Assembly: GCA_038323265.1 (NCBI GenBank)
Contig: JBBQGT010000018.1
Coordinates: 1-32,674 of the forward strand
Direction: 5' to 3'
DNA from: PNKC01 sp038323265
Lineage (GTDB): Bacteria; Chloroflexota; Dehalococcoidia; Tepidiformales; Tepidiformaceae
Length of the DNA stretch: 32,674 bases
The translations under genes were made by a program, and so were the position numbers. Each line of letters begins with the position of its first letter. Position 1 is the first letter of the stretch. The notes below the pieces were generated by a model. It was not told the origin of the DNA and made no database searches. It was given only the letters and a program-made list of their open reading frames with translations. Shown here in pieces: positions 23,301 through 32,673 of this stretch.

Positions 23301-23330
23301 GATGCCATCTTACTCCTGCTCCACAAGCCT

Positions 23331-24668
23331 CTACAGCGCCCTATCTTCGCGCATCGCCGTCAGAGAGCCGCGCCAGGCGTCGAGTGCGAGTGCGAGGTCA
23401 TCCTCGGTGTGCACCGAGCTCGACATTCCGCCGTCGCCGAAGAGGTGGACGCCGCGATTCGTCATAGCCATTTGCAGGATGCGCGCGCGCTCGGCGGGAT
23501 TGCCAGCCTCGAGGAGATCCCAGGGCAGGCTTCGCGGGTGGTAGTCGGCAGCCTCCGGCACGGTCCCTGTGAGCAGGATGCGAAACTCGCTGGACTGGCC
23601 GTAAACCACGCCGGGAATGCCCATCTCGCAGAGCACGGCGTTCATCCCGGCTCGCAACTGCGCGGCGTTTTCGCTTGCGCGTTTTTGGTGCTTGCCGTCG
23701 GCGATTTCTCGAAGACAGGCGACGCCCGCCGCGGCGGACAGCGGATTCGCGTTGAATGTCCCCGGGTGCCCGACCTTTGCTGATTTCGTCCCGGGCGCCG
23801 GAAATTGGAGGCGTTCCATGACCTCCCGGCTACCGGTCACGGCGCCGCCCGGCAGTCCGCCGGCGAGGATCTTCGCCAGCGTCGTCAGGTCGGGCGTGAC
23901 GCCTTCGATTTCTTGCACGCCGCCGGGAGCCCAGCGGAAGCCCGTGACCACTTCGTCCATGATCATGACGATGCCGCGCTCGCGCGTGAGATCGCGAATG
24001 GCCTGGAGGAAGCCTTCGGGCAGCGGGAGCGTGCCACTGGAGGCGCCCGCGGATTCGACGATCACGGCTGCAATGTCGTCGCGGCTGGTCAGCGTCTCGC
24101 GCAAAGCCGTTTCATCGATTGGGAGGACGATGACGCTGTCCATGGTGCTCTGGGGTACGCCTGCAGGCACAGCACCGGCGTATTTCGAACTGGCCGCCAC
24201 GTAGTCGTGCCAGCCATGGAAATGACGGTCGAATTTGACAATCACGGGCTTGCCGGTGTGCGCACGCGCGACGCGGAGGGCCATCAGGGTCGCCTCCGTG
24301 CCAGAACTGGTGAAGCGCACCACCTCGGCCGATGGCACCAGCCGCACAACTTCTTCAGCCCAGGCGATTTCGCCCTCCTGGCTGGCGCCGTAGTGCGTGC
24401 CCAGCGCCAGTTGGGACATCGCCGCTTCGGTCACAGAGGGAAAGCCATGACCAAGCAGCAAGGCGCCGTGGCCCATAACGAAGTCAACGTATTCGCGGCC
24501 GTCCACATCCCACTTTCGCGAACCAGCGGCTCGGTTGGCGTAGAGCGGGAAAGGGCGCAAGAAGCGGCTGTCGTGTGTAACGCCGCTCGGCAGCACCTTC
24601 GCGGCGCGCTTATAGAGCTTTTCGGAGCCCGGATGGGCCTCAACGTAGGCCTGTTCAATCGTTCCCAT
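23331..24668 (-). CDS. Class-III aminotransferase, glutamate-1-semialdehyde aminomutase-like
   Basis: This 445-residue PLP enzyme has the motifs VLPSGVTHDSR, FTSSGTEATLMALRVAR (119-135), HFHGWHDY (149-156), MDEVVTGFR (237-245, binding the PLP ring) and LAKILAGGLPGGA (265-277, Lys266 forming the internal aldimine). True HemL usually has the start 'VNSPVRAF', which here is VTHDSRFL, and no haem genes are nearby. It may therefore be an aminotransferase or aminomutase on another substrate. The ATG at 24668 has GAGG eight bases before it; a GTG at 24677 would add three residues. It is divergent from the methyltransferase gene. Confidence 0.9.
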   Translation of the reverse strand: MGTIEQAYVEAHPGSEKLYKRAAKVLPSGVTHDSRFLRPFPLYANRAAGSRKWDVDGREYVDFVMGHGALLLGHGFPSVTEAAMSQLALGTHYGASQEGEIAWAEEVVRLVPSAEVVRFTSSGTEATLMALRVARAHTGKPVIVKFDRHFHGWHDYVAASSKYAGAVPAGVPQSTMDSVIVLPIDETALRETLTSRDDIAAVIVESAGASSGTLPLPEGFLQAIRDLTRERGIVMIMDEVVTGFRWAPGGVQEIEGVTPDLTTLAKILAGGLPGGAVTGSREVMERLQFPAPGTKSAKVGHPGTFNANPLSAAAGVACLREIADGKHQKRASENAAQLRAGMNAVLCEMGIPGVVYGQSSEFRILLTGTVPEAADYHPRSLPWDLLEAGNPAERARILQMAMTNRGVHLFGDGGMSSSVHTEDDLALALDAWRGSLTAMREDRAL

Positions 24669-24752
24669 GGAGTCCACCTCGTGCGTTCGATTCTAGCGCC
24701 AACGGGAGTTGTGCTTGCGCCTTACTCGCGGCCACCCAAGCCTTGAAATCTC

Positions 24753-25421
24753 ATGGCAGACCAGTCCATCCTCCAGCCTGGCAACCTTTTGATGGTGCAG
24801 GAGCGCGAGCGCTACCTTTCGAAACTCTTGCGGCAGCACAACATCGATTCGCTGGACCACTTCCGTGCTTTCGAAGCGGGCTGCTCAACGGGCTACAACC
24901 TGCGGCTCTTTCTGCAGTGGGGCGCACGGCCCGAGAACCTTGCGGGAATTGACCTGGACCCTGCAGCGGTGGACTACAACAGGGCGCACGCACCCCAAAT
25001 TCGGGTGCACAGCGGGAGCGCAGCCGATATCCCGGAGACCGACGCCACGTTCGACATCGCGCTGGCGTTCACACTGTTCAGCAGCGTGACGGATGACGAG
25101 GTCTCGCAGGCCATCGCAAGTGAGCTGTTTCGCATCACCCGCCCAGGGGGGTTGGTCGTGATCTACGACATGCGAAAGAAAAATCCGCGCAACAAGAGCG
25201 TCCATCCGATACTCGCCGACGACATCCGCCGCTGGTTTCCCAAGTGTCCAGTACGGAGGCACCGCATCACCCTGGCGCCGCCGTTAGCCCGCCCAATTGG
25301 TCGCATGGCGCCGTGGCTTTACGGGCCACTCGCGGCAGTGCCGCTGTTGCGCAGCCACACGATCTGGGTGCTCCGCCGGCCATTCTTGCCGCCGACACGG
25401 GATGACTCCGGGACGGTCTAG
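24753..25421 (+). CDS. Class I SAM-dependent methyltransferase
   Basis: This 222-residue protein has the SAM-binding motif FEAGCSTGYNLR (motif I), IDLDPAAVD (motif II), SGSAADIPETDATFD and then RPGGLVVIYDMRKKNP (post-motifs). The form is that of small-molecule methyltransferases of the UbiE type. The C-terminal part (LAPPLARPIGRMAPWLYGP) is hydrophobic, which suggests a lipid-like or membrane-bound substrate. No strong ribosome site is seen before the ATG. The substrate is unknown. Confidence 0.85.
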   Translation: MADQSILQPGNLLMVQERERYLSKLLRQHNIDSLDHFRAFEAGCSTGYNLRLFLQWGARPENLAGIDLDPAAVDYNRAHAPQIRVHSGSAADIPETDATFDIALAFTLFSSVTDDEVSQAIASELFRITRPGGLVVIYDMRKKNPRNKSVHPILADDIRRWFPKCPVRRHRITLAPPLARPIGRMAPWLYGPLAAVPLLRSHTIWVLRRPFLPPTRDDSGTV

Positions 25422-25542
25422 CAGAACGCCCTAGACACCAGCCGCCGAAGTCTCGCACCATGGAGTGGGCTGGGATGCGGTGCAGCAGATTCAGGACCTG
25501 GCCAGCCATCACGCCCAAACTATGGTAGTCTAGGAGCAGACT

Positions 25543-26970
25543 ATGGCTGACTTCGACCTTGCAATCATCGGCGGCGGGCCGGGCGGATACGTTTCGGCCA
25601 TCCGTGCCGCCCAGCTCGGGCTCTCCGTGGGTCTGTTCGAACGCGATCGGGTGGGCGGACTGTGCCTCAATTGGGGCTGTATCCCAAGCAAGGCGATTCT
25701 GAAAAACGCTGATGTGGTAAATCTCGTGCGAGACGCCGAGAAGTGGGGGATCAGCGTAAAGGACCCCCAGTACGATTTCGGCGCAGCGGTGGATCGCAGC
25801 CGCAAAGTTGCCGAACAGCTCGTCAGGGGGGTCGAAACTCTGCTCGCCGAGTGCGGCGTGAATCTAATCCACGGAGCCGCCTCGCTTAAGGACCGGAACA
25901 CGATCGTCTGCGACGGCAAATCGTACGGGGCGAAGAGCATGATCCTCGCCACCGGAGCGTCGGCACGGTCGTTGCCGGGCATCGCGATTGACGGCACGAC
26001 GGTTGTCACCAGCCGCGAAGCGCTCGCCATCCGTTCCGCCCCGAAGCGGGCGGTGATCATCGGCGCCGGCCCAATCGGCGTGGAGTTTGCTCACGCCTGG
26101 GCCAGCTACGGCAGCGAAGTGACGATCGTCGAACTGCTCGAAACGCTGGTGCCGCTCGAAGATCAGGATGCGGGGCGAGCGCTCAAGCGCTCGTTCGATT
26201 CTCGCGGCATTCGCAGCCTGCTCAAAGCGCGGGTTGAAGAGGTCTCAGTCGAGAAAGGCGTGGCAAAGGTCAAAACCTCCGCCGAATCTGGCGCCGAGAC
26301 GCTGGAGGCGGACCGCGTGCTCGTTGCTGTGGGCTTCGTCCCGCATACGCAGGGGCTCAACCTCGAAGGGTTGGGCATCGCCACGCAGCGTGGCTTCATC
26401 GAAATTGACGAGGGGATGCAGACGAACGTGCCAGGCATTTACGCGATCGGGGACGTAACCGGAAAGCTGATGCTCGCGCACGTCGCTTCGCAGCAGGGCG
26501 TCATCGCGGCAGAACGCATCGCAGGCCACAAGACGGCCACGCTGGATTACGTCCAGATGCCGCGGGCGACGTTCTGCCAACCCCAAGTAGCCTCCATCGG
26601 GTACACCGAAAAAGGCGCGAAGGAGGCCGGGTTCACCATAAAAACGGGCCGTTTCCCGCTGACCGCACTGGGCAAGTCGATCGCCGTTGGCGAGACCGAA
26701 GGATTCATCAAAGTGATAGCGGATGCGCCAACCGGCCAGGTGCTTGGCATCCACATGGTTGGGCATGATATCAACGATCTGCTGGGAGAGGCGACGATGG
26801 TCGCACTCCTGGAAGCAACCACCATTGAGCTCGGATTCGCCGTCCACGCCCACCCAACGCTGGGCGAGGCGCTGAAAGAAGCGGCCCTTGCGGTCGATGG
26901 CCAGGCGATCCACATCGTCCAGCGCAAGAGCAGCAAGGCCGCATCGCAGCAAGGAGTAGCCGCACCGTGA
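25543..26970 (+). CDS. lpdA: Dihydrolipoyl dehydrogenase (E3)
   Basis: This 475-residue flavoprotein reoxidises the lipoamide of the 2-oxoacid dehydrogenase complex with NAD+. The FAD site is IIGGGPGGYVSA (8-19), the redox disulfide is CLNWGC (Cys41/Cys46), the NAD site is IIGAGPIGVEFA, a second FAD site is IYAIGDVTG, and the C-terminal active-site His is in HAHPTLGEALKEA. AGGAG lies about seven bases before the ATG. It is the first gene of the four-gene operon, and its end overlaps the E1alpha start as GTGA. Confidence 0.96.
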   Translation: MADFDLAIIGGGPGGYVSAIRAAQLGLSVGLFERDRVGGLCLNWGCIPSKAILKNADVVNLVRDAEKWGISVKDPQYDFGAAVDRSRKVAEQLVRGVETLLAECGVNLIHGAASLKDRNTIVCDGKSYGAKSMILATGASARSLPGIAIDGTTVVTSREALAIRSAPKRAVIIGAGPIGVEFAHAWASYGSEVTIVELLETLVPLEDQDAGRALKRSFDSRGIRSLLKARVEEVSVEKGVAKVKTSAESGAETLEADRVLVAVGFVPHTQGLNLEGLGIATQRGFIEIDEGMQTNVPGIYAIGDVTGKLMLAHVASQQGVIAAERIAGHKTATLDYVQMPRATFCQPQVASIGYTEKGAKEAGFTIKTGRFPLTALGKSIAVGETEGFIKVIADAPTGQVLGIHMVGHDINDLLGEATMVALLEATTIELGFAVHAHPTLGEALKEAALAVDGQAIHIVQRKSSKAASQQGVAAP

Positions 26971-27974
26971 ATGCACAAGCCACCGCCGGTAAGGAGGCCG
27001 CCCCGGACTTAGGGGCGGAACAGCTCGGCCATTTCCTGTACCAAATGATGCTGATTCGCCGCTTCGAAGAGAAGACCGGCGAGATGTACACCAAGGGTAA
27101 GGTCCGCGGCTTCCTCCATCTGTATACAGGGCAGGAAGCGTGCGCCGTTGGGGTGATGAGCGCACTGACCGAGGCCGACAAGATCGTCACGCACTACCGC
27201 GACCACGGTCACGCGCTTGCTCGCGGGCTGGACCCAAATCGCGTGATGGCCGAACTCTTTGGACGCCAGGATGGCGTGAGCGGCGGGCGCGGCGGCTCGA
27301 TGCATCTGTTCGATGTCTCGAAGGGCTTCTTGGGAGGCTACGCGATTGTCGCCGCTCACCTTCCGCTCGCCGTGGGCCTTGGGCTCGCCTCGCAGATGAA
27401 AAAGACGAACTCCGTGACGCTGTGCATCTTCGGCGATGGGAGTGTAGGCGAAGGCGAGTTCCACGAAGCACTCAACCTCTCGGTCCTCTGGAAGACGCCC
27501 GTGATCTTCTTCTGCGAGAACAACCTGTACGGCATGGGGGTGCCCTTCAAAGAATCGCTTTCGACGGACATTCCGAAACTTGCGGCCGCCTACAACATGC
27601 CCGCCGTCTCGGTTGACGGCATGGACGTGCTGGCGGTGCGGGAAGCCGCGCTCAAAGCGGCGGATCACTGCCGTTCCGGCGAAGGACCTTACTTCATCGA
27701 GGCGATGACCTACCGCTACCGCGGCCACTCAATGTCCGACCCGGAGTTGTACCGGCTGAAGGACGAGGTGGAGCAGTACCGCAAGCGCGACGCGATCGAA
27801 AAGCTGAAGGCTTATATGCAGGAACGCGGCGAGCTGGATGAAGCGAGGATGGCGGAGATCGCCGAACGCGTGGAGCAGGTCGTCGACCGGGCCGTCGAGT
27901 TCGCGGAAAACAGTCCGAACCCGCCGATCAGCACGCTCTTCGACCACCTGTACAAGGAATCGACCGATGACTGA
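26967..27974 (+). CDS. pdhA: 2-oxoacid dehydrogenase E1 component, alpha subunit
   Basis: This 335-residue subunit binds thiamine diphosphate and decarboxylates pyruvate (or acetoin). The ThDP motif runs from GDGSVGEGEFHEALN (156-170) to FCENN (182-186). The opening RRFEEKTGEMYTKGKVRGFL and the late loop YRYRGHSMSDPELYR (around 249-263) are typical. The start is GTG, overlapping lpdA; GGAG lies upstream. Its last codons overlap the beta-subunit start by eight bases. Size and motifs fit both pyruvate and acetoin dehydrogenases; pyruvate is assumed because no acetoin genes are nearby. Confidence 0.93.
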   Translation: MNAQATAGKEAAPDLGAEQLGHFLYQMMLIRRFEEKTGEMYTKGKVRGFLHLYTGQEACAVGVMSALTEADKIVTHYRDHGHALARGLDPNRVMAELFGRQDGVSGGRGGSMHLFDVSKGFLGGYAIVAAHLPLAVGLGLASQMKKTNSVTLCIFGDGSVGEGEFHEALNLSVLWKTPVIFFCENNLYGMGVPFKESLSTDIPKLAAAYNMPAVSVDGMDVLAVREAALKAADHCRSGEGPYFIEAMTYRYRGHSMSDPELYRLKDEVEQYRKRDAIEKLKAYMQERGELDEARMAEIAERVEQVVDRAVEFAENSPNPPISTLFDHLYKESTDD

Positions 27975-28944
27975 GATGCGTATGCGCGACGCCCTGCGCG
28001 AAGCGATCCGCGAGGAGATGCACCGCGACCCGGACATCTTCCTCTTGGGAGAAGACATCGGGGCCTATGGCGGCTCGTACTCGGTCACGAAAGGGCTGCT
28101 CGAGGAGTTCGGCGAAGAGCGGGTGCGCGATACCCCGATCGCCGAATCTGGGATTGTCGGCGCGAGCATCGGCGCGGCCATGGGCGGGATGCACCCAATG
28201 GTCGAGTTGATGACCATCAACTTCAGTTTTTTGGCACTCGACCAGATCGTCAACAGCGCAGCCAAGCTGTACCACATGTCCAACGGCCAGATAAGTGTCC
28301 CGTTGGTGATCCGTATGGCGAGCGGCGGCGGAAGCCAGCTAGCCGCAACCCACAGTCACAGCCTCGAGGGGATGTATGCCCACTTCCCAGGCCTGAAAGT
28401 GGTTTGCCCTTCGAACCCCGCGGATGGCAAGGGGTTGCTCAAAACCGCCTTCCGCGACCTGAACACCGTGGTTTTTATCGAACACACCGCGAACTACGGG
28501 CTCAAGGGCGAAGTACCGGACGACCCGAACTTCCTGATCGAATTCGGCAAGGCAAACATCCTGCGCGAAGGCAGCGACGTCACGATTGTTGGCTACTCGG
28601 GGAGCGTCCACCAGGCGCTTCGGGCCGCCGATCTCCTGCGTGAACAGGAAGAGATTAGCGCCGAGGTGATCGACCTGCGCACGCTTCGTCCTCTCGACAT
28701 GGAGACGGTTATCGCCTCTGTGAAGAAGACTAACCGCGCCGTCATAGTGGAGGACGACTGGCGTTTCGGCGGATTTGCCGGCGAACTAAGCGCGCAGATT
28801 ATGGAGCAGGCGTTCGACTACCTGGACGCCCCTGTAGCCCGCGTCTGCAGCAAGGATGTGCCGCTACCCTACAATCGAAACCTGGAGTTCGCCGCGCTGC
28901 CGTCCGAAGAGGATGTGGTCGACGCCGTCCTCCACATGTTCTAA
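27967..28944 (+). CDS. pdhB: 2-oxoacid dehydrogenase E1 component, beta subunit
   Basis: This 325-residue partner of E1alpha has the family opening MRMRDALREAIREEMHRDP, then LGEDIGAYGGSY, DTPIAESGIVGASIGAAMGG, and a C-terminal domain with VIDLRTLRPLDMETV and FAALPSEEDVVDAVL. The ATG at 27967 has AAGGA about nine bases upstream and overlaps the E1alpha end; frames further upstream lie in another reading of that gene. The alpha2-beta2 tetramer is built from the two subunits. Confidence 0.94.
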   Translation: MTEMRMRDALREAIREEMHRDPDIFLLGEDIGAYGGSYSVTKGLLEEFGEERVRDTPIAESGIVGASIGAAMGGMHPMVELMTINFSFLALDQIVNSAAKLYHMSNGQISVPLVIRMASGGGSQLAATHSHSLEGMYAHFPGLKVVCPSNPADGKGLLKTAFRDLNTVVFIEHTANYGLKGEVPDDPNFLIEFGKANILREGSDVTIVGYSGSVHQALRAADLLREQEEISAEVIDLRTLRPLDMETVIASVKKTNRAVIVEDDWRFGGFAGELSAQIMEQAFDYLDAPVARVCSKDVPLPYNRNLEFAALPSEEDVVDAVLHMF

Positions 28945-28971
28945 CCGCCCACCACCCCGAGGAGTCTTACC

Positions 28972-30363
28972 GTGGCTTTCGAAGTAACCATGCCCCAGAT
29001 GGGCGCCGATATGACCGAAGGAACCCTCCTCAAGTGGCTCAAGAACGTGGGCGATGTCATCGCGCGCGGCGACATCCTGGCCGAGATCGAAACCGACAAG
29101 GCGACGGTGGAACTGGAAGCCTTCGAGGGCGGCACGTTTTTGAAGCAGGTTGTTTCGGAAGGCGATGTAGTGCCGGTTGGCGACATCATTGCGCTGCTTG
29201 GTGACCCGTCGGAGAAGAGTGGGGAAGTACAGCGCATGCCGCCCGCCGAGACGCCACCTCGCCGCACGATCGAACCGGAACCTCAGAAAGTTGCCACCGG
29301 CGCGACTGCGCCCGTGGCGACAGCCGAGGCAGCCGACACGCTTGAACCGGCCGCCGTGACGCCAATCGGCGCCTCGCCCATAGCTGCGCCCGATCAATCT
29401 GGCTCGACGGCGGCGAAAGCGCCTGCCACCAATGGCCGGCTGCGCATCTCGCCGGTCGCGAAGCGCATTGCAACCGAAGCTGGAATCGACGCAACGACGA
29501 TCACCGGCAGTGGCCCCGACGGGCGCATCCTCCGGCGGGACGTCGAAGCGGCCGTGACCGCGGCGAAGAGCGGCGCAGCCCGCCCCGCTGAGACTGCGGC
29601 AACGCAGCCCGCCGCCGCGGCGCAGACACCGACGACGCAATCTGCGGCGCCCACGGCTGGCAGGCCCGCGGCAGCGCCAGCCACGCCAGGGGTTGGCCTT
29701 TCGAAGATCCGCCAGGCGGTCGCCCGGCGCATGACGCTCTCGAAGCAGACGCAGCCGCACTACTACCTCACGCTCGACATCGATATGACGGCGGCGATGA
29801 AGTTCCGCGCGCAGCTCAACGCCTCAGCAAGCGAAACCCAGCGGGTGAGCATCAACGACCTGCTCGTGAAGGCCTGCGCGATCGCCATCGAGCGTCACCC
29901 GAAGTTCAACGCGGAGTTCGGAGAGAGCGGCCTGAAGATGCACGAACAGGTCAACATCGACATCGGCATCGCTCTGGATGACGGCCTGATCGCGCCAGCT
30001 CTGCTGGATTGCGGCCACAAGTCGCTGGGCCACATCGCCGCCGAAAGCAAGGACCTTATCGCCCGCGCCAAAGAAGGCCACCTGCGCGCGGCCGAGTACA
30101 GCGAAGGCAACTTCACTATCACAAACCTCGGGGCGTACGGCGTGGAGACCCTGATCGGGATCATCAACCCGCCGCAGGCGGCAATCCTCGGCGTCGGCTC
30201 GGTGATGGCCGCTGCGGTCGTGCGCGAGGGCCAGGTTGTGGTGGCACAGGTCATGAAGATCGCCCTGAGCGCGGACCATCGCGTAACGGACGGCGCTGAG
30301 GGCGCGCGCTTCATCAAGGAGATCCAGGGCCTGCTGGAGAATCCAGTGAGCCTGGCGTTGTAG
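28972..30363 (+). CDS. pdhC: Dihydrolipoamide acyltransferase (E2)
   Basis: This 463-residue core enzyme has a lipoyl domain (about 1-80; lipoylated Lys43 in EIETDKATVE), an Ala/Pro-rich linker, a peripheral subunit-binding domain (about 158-196; ISPVAKRIATEAG, GSGPDGRILRRDV), a second Ala/Pro/Thr linker and the catalytic acyltransferase domain (about 242-463). The active-site His and Asp are in ALSADHRVTDGAEGARF near the end. It transfers the acetyl group from E1 to CoA. The start is GTG with GAGGAG about eight bases ahead. It is the last gene of the operon and converges with the RNHCP gene one base later. Confidence 0.95.
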   Translation: MAFEVTMPQMGADMTEGTLLKWLKNVGDVIARGDILAEIETDKATVELEAFEGGTFLKQVVSEGDVVPVGDIIALLGDPSEKSGEVQRMPPAETPPRRTIEPEPQKVATGATAPVATAEAADTLEPAAVTPIGASPIAAPDQSGSTAAKAPATNGRLRISPVAKRIATEAGIDATTITGSGPDGRILRRDVEAAVTAAKSGAARPAETAATQPAAAAQTPTTQSAAPTAGRPAAAPATPGVGLSKIRQAVARRMTLSKQTQPHYYLTLDIDMTAAMKFRAQLNASASETQRVSINDLLVKACAIAIERHPKFNAEFGESGLKMHEQVNIDIGIALDDGLIAPALLDCGHKSLGHIAAESKDLIARAKEGHLRAAEYSEGNFTITNLGAYGVETLIGIINPPQAAILGVGSVMAAAVVREGQVVVAQVMKIALSADHRVTDGAEGARFIKEIQGLLENPVSLAL

Positions 30364-30364
30364 C

Positions 30365-30703
30365 CTACCCCGGCAAGTACTCCAACGGTATCGGCGGGTT
30401 GGCCAGCGGACGAGCGGCAATAGCCATGAGCACCATCACACTGTCGTCGCCGGCGATGCGGTTTTCGTGCAGCAAGTTGCAACCTTTGCAGCGGTGAATA
30501 AGCATCCACTCGGCGCCGTGGCCAAGAAAGACGGCGATCGGCTCCATCGGACTGCCGCAGCTCGCCTTGCGGTCACCCGGAAAGTTGTCCACATGGCGGG
30601 ACCAGAGGCACTGCGGGCAGTGGTTCCGCTGCGTGGTCCCGAACGACAGCGTGTCGACGGGTTGCTTGCAGCGGACGCACCTGAAGGTTTCTTGCTCGGG
30701 CAT
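30365..30703 (-). CDS. RNHCP domain protein
   Basis: This 112-residue protein carries the signature RNHCPQCLWSRHVDNFPGD (27-45). It also has an upstream pair CVRC (9-12) and a downstream pair CKGC (72-75), and ends NRIAGDDSVMVLMAIA. The paired cysteines suggest one or two zinc sites. RNHCP proteins are small, widespread and of unknown function; an RNA-related role has been guessed from the zinc-ribbon look only. It follows the GNAT gene on the same strand after 27 bases and has no strong ribosome site. Confidence 0.88.
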   Translation of the reverse strand: MPEQETFRCVRCKQPVDTLSFGTTQRNHCPQCLWSRHVDNFPGDRKASCGSPMEPIAVFLGHGAEWMLIHRCKGCNLLHENRIAGDDSVMVLMAIAARPLANPPIPLEYLPG

Positions 30704-30730
30704 GGCAATCAGAATAGCGGGGCAGACGAG

Positions 30731-31276
30731 TCAGCCGCCAATCGGACTTAGCGGCATCCCCATGATGTAGAACATTGCACCTTTCGCGGAAAACGGCATC
30801 TCGGCAATTCTCTCGAAGCCGAGCCGCGCGTAGAGGATGTGGGCGTCGCTGTCGGTGCGTGTGCTGAGGACACAGGTTCGCTCCGAACGCCCTGCCAGCA
30901 GCTCCTCGATCAGCGCGGTTGCGACGCCCTGGCGCTGGCAAAGCGGCTGCACGGCCAACTCCACTAGTTCGTATGAATTCGCCAGCCACTGCTCTTTGTG
31001 GATGCGTGGGAGCGCCTTGGACACGGTGTCGTGCCACCATTGGCCATCCACCCCGCGGTACCCGTAGACCATGCCCGCCACGCGGTCTCCTGGGCCGAGT
31101 GCCGCCAGCGCGCGAAAGCCCGGCCGGCGGCTGTGCTCGCCCCGCAGCCGGTCGCGAATCTCCTTGCCGCGATCCGGGTCACAGTACGGAGGTTCGCTGA
31201 ACGCCTCCGCGTAGACGCAAATAGCCCCCTCAAAGAGGGGGCCGTCCGGAATCAACGGGACGATCTCAACATTCAT
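30731..31276 (-). CDS. GNAT family N-acetyltransferase
   Basis: This 181-residue protein has a GNAT fold. The acetyl-CoA loop is QRQGVATALIEELL (motif A, with Q-x-x-G-x-A), preceded by the strand YELVELAVQP and followed by LYARLGFERI (motif B). The N-terminal part (AFSEPPYC, DRLRGEHSRRPGF) would form the acceptor site; the acceptor amine is unknown. Its ATG overlaps the stop of the AAA ATPase as ATGA, so the two are translationally coupled. Confidence 0.88.
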   Translation of the reverse strand: MNVEIVPLIPDGPLFEGAICVYAEAFSEPPYCDPDRGKEIRDRLRGEHSRRPGFRALAALGPGDRVAGMVYGYRGVDGQWWHDTVSKALPRIHKEQWLANSYELVELAVQPLCQRQGVATALIEELLAGRSERTCVLSTRTDSDAHILYARLGFERIAEMPFSAKGAMFYIMGMPLSPIGG

Positions 31277-32673
31277 CCCCGATACTGTGATTTGCCCCCA
31301 ACCTTGTCCTTATTCAGGCGCTTGTTGAGGTGCAGGCCCTCGAGAATGAACTCGATCGCTGCTGCGGTCTCGGGGCCCGAGTTGGACGGGCCGAGCTTGT
31401 CGACCGCCTCTTGCAAGCCTTCGATCGTCTTCGCCAGCTGCACGTACACTTCGCCGGGCGACATATCGCCGACTTCGGCGGCTGCACCAGACTTGAACCG
31501 ATTGACGACCTGTTCGAGTTCACCAAGGTTGTAGTAGCGGTTGAACACCGCGACCACGGCGCCCTGGATCAGCTTGTCGATGATCTGCTCTTCGCGGCCT
31601 TCTTCGACTGTTTCGAATTCGACCTTGCCGGAGAGCGTCGGCACCACGTACGGAAGGTCACTTACGCGTGGAACGACGACGTCTTCGCCGGTCATGATCG
31701 AGCGACGCAAGGCATTCGCGAGCATGCTCTCGTAGTTGGCGATGCTTGCGCGGACGCTCACGCCGGAGCGCTGATTGACGTCTGGGCTGCGCCGCGCGAG
31801 ACGGCTGATCTCGGCGATCACTTCCTTCATGTAATCAGGCACAACGACATGCACATCGTCCGGCACAGGGTGGTGCTCCGACTCCATGATCTCCATCTCG
31901 TGTTCGATCTTCGTCGGGTAGTGGGTCCGAACCTGGGCGCCGTAGCGGTCCTTCAGCGGAGTAATGATGCGTCCGCGGTTGGTGTAGTCCTCGGGGTTGG
32001 CGCTAGCCACCACGAAGACATCGAGAGCGAGCCGGATGCGGTAGCCGCGAATCTGCACGTCGCGCTCTTCCATGATGTTCAGCAGGCCGACCTGGATGCG
32101 CTCGGCGAGGTCCGGCAGCTCGTTGATGCAGAAAATGCCGCGGTTGGTGCGCGGAATCAGGCCGTAGTGAATGGTTAGTTCGTCCGAAAGGTACTTGCCT
32201 TCGGCCACCTTGATCGGGTCCACCTCTCCGATGAGGTCCGCTATCGTGATGTCCGGCGTAGCGAGCTTTTCGCCGTAACGCTTGTCGCGATCGAGCCATT
32301 CGAGTTCGGCCAGGTCACCGTGTCGCTCAATGATGTCGCGGCCTGCGCGGGTGATCGGCTCGTAGGGGTCCTCAGGGATCTCGCAGCCGCGGAGCACAGG
32401 CGTCGACTCGTCCAGCAGCGAAGTCAGCGAGCGGATAATGCGCGATTTTGCCTGCCCGCGTTCGCCGAGGAAGATGATGTCCTGGCCGGCAAGAATGGCA
32501 TTGACGATGTGCGGCACCACGGTCTCTTCGTAGCCGAACACGCCGGGAAACAGGTCTTCGCCAGAACGAATCTTAGCGATCAGGTTTTTGCGCATCTCTT
32601 CGCGCACCGGCAAGACTTTGTAGCCTGCCGAGCGAAGTTCACCAACGGTACGGGGCCGTTCGAGAGTTGCCAT
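31273..32673 (-). CDS. MoxR/magnesium-chelatase-like AAA+ ATPase
   Basis: This 466-residue AAA+ protein has Walker A LGERGQAKSR (69-78), a Walker B region GIFCINELPDL (179-189), a sensor 1 strand VVASANPEDYTNRG and an arginine-rich region RSGVSVRASI. The catalytic Asp of Walker B is Asn (Asn184-Glu185), as in a known high-GC subgroup of this family. The C-terminal part has a helical lid. MoxR-type ATPases work as chaperones, usually with a VWA-domain protein that inserts or releases metal or cofactor. No VWA gene is visible here; the downstream partner is the GNAT gene. The ATG is the last full codon before the window's edge, so the coding region is complete but its promoter is not seen. Confidence 0.92.
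   Translation of the reverse strand: MATLERPRTVGELRSAGYKVLPVREEMRKNLIAKIRSGEDLFPGVFGYEETVVPHIVNAILAGQDIIFLGERGQAKSRIIRSLTSLLDESTPVLRGCEIPEDPYEPITRAGRDIIERHGDLAELEWLDRDKRYGEKLATPDITIADLIGEVDPIKVAEGKYLSDELTIHYGLIPRTNRGIFCINELPDLAERIQVGLLNIMEERDVQIRGYRIRLALDVFVVASANPEDYTNRGRIITPLKDRYGAQVRTHYPTKIEHEMEIMESEHHPVPDDVHVVVPDYMKEVIAEISRLARRSPDVNQRSGVSVRASIANYESMLANALRRSIMTGEDVVVPRVSDLPYVVPTLSGKVEFETVEEGREEQIIDKLIQGAVVAVFNRYYNLGELEQVVNRFKSGAAAEVGDMSPGEVYVQLAKTIEGLQEAVDKLGPSNSGPETAAAIEFILEGLHLNKRLNKDKVGGKSQYRG

Noticed and set aside
25543..30363. Novel redox complex
   Set aside because: All four subunits match a standard 2-oxoacid dehydrogenase; having E3 first is a normal variant of gene order.
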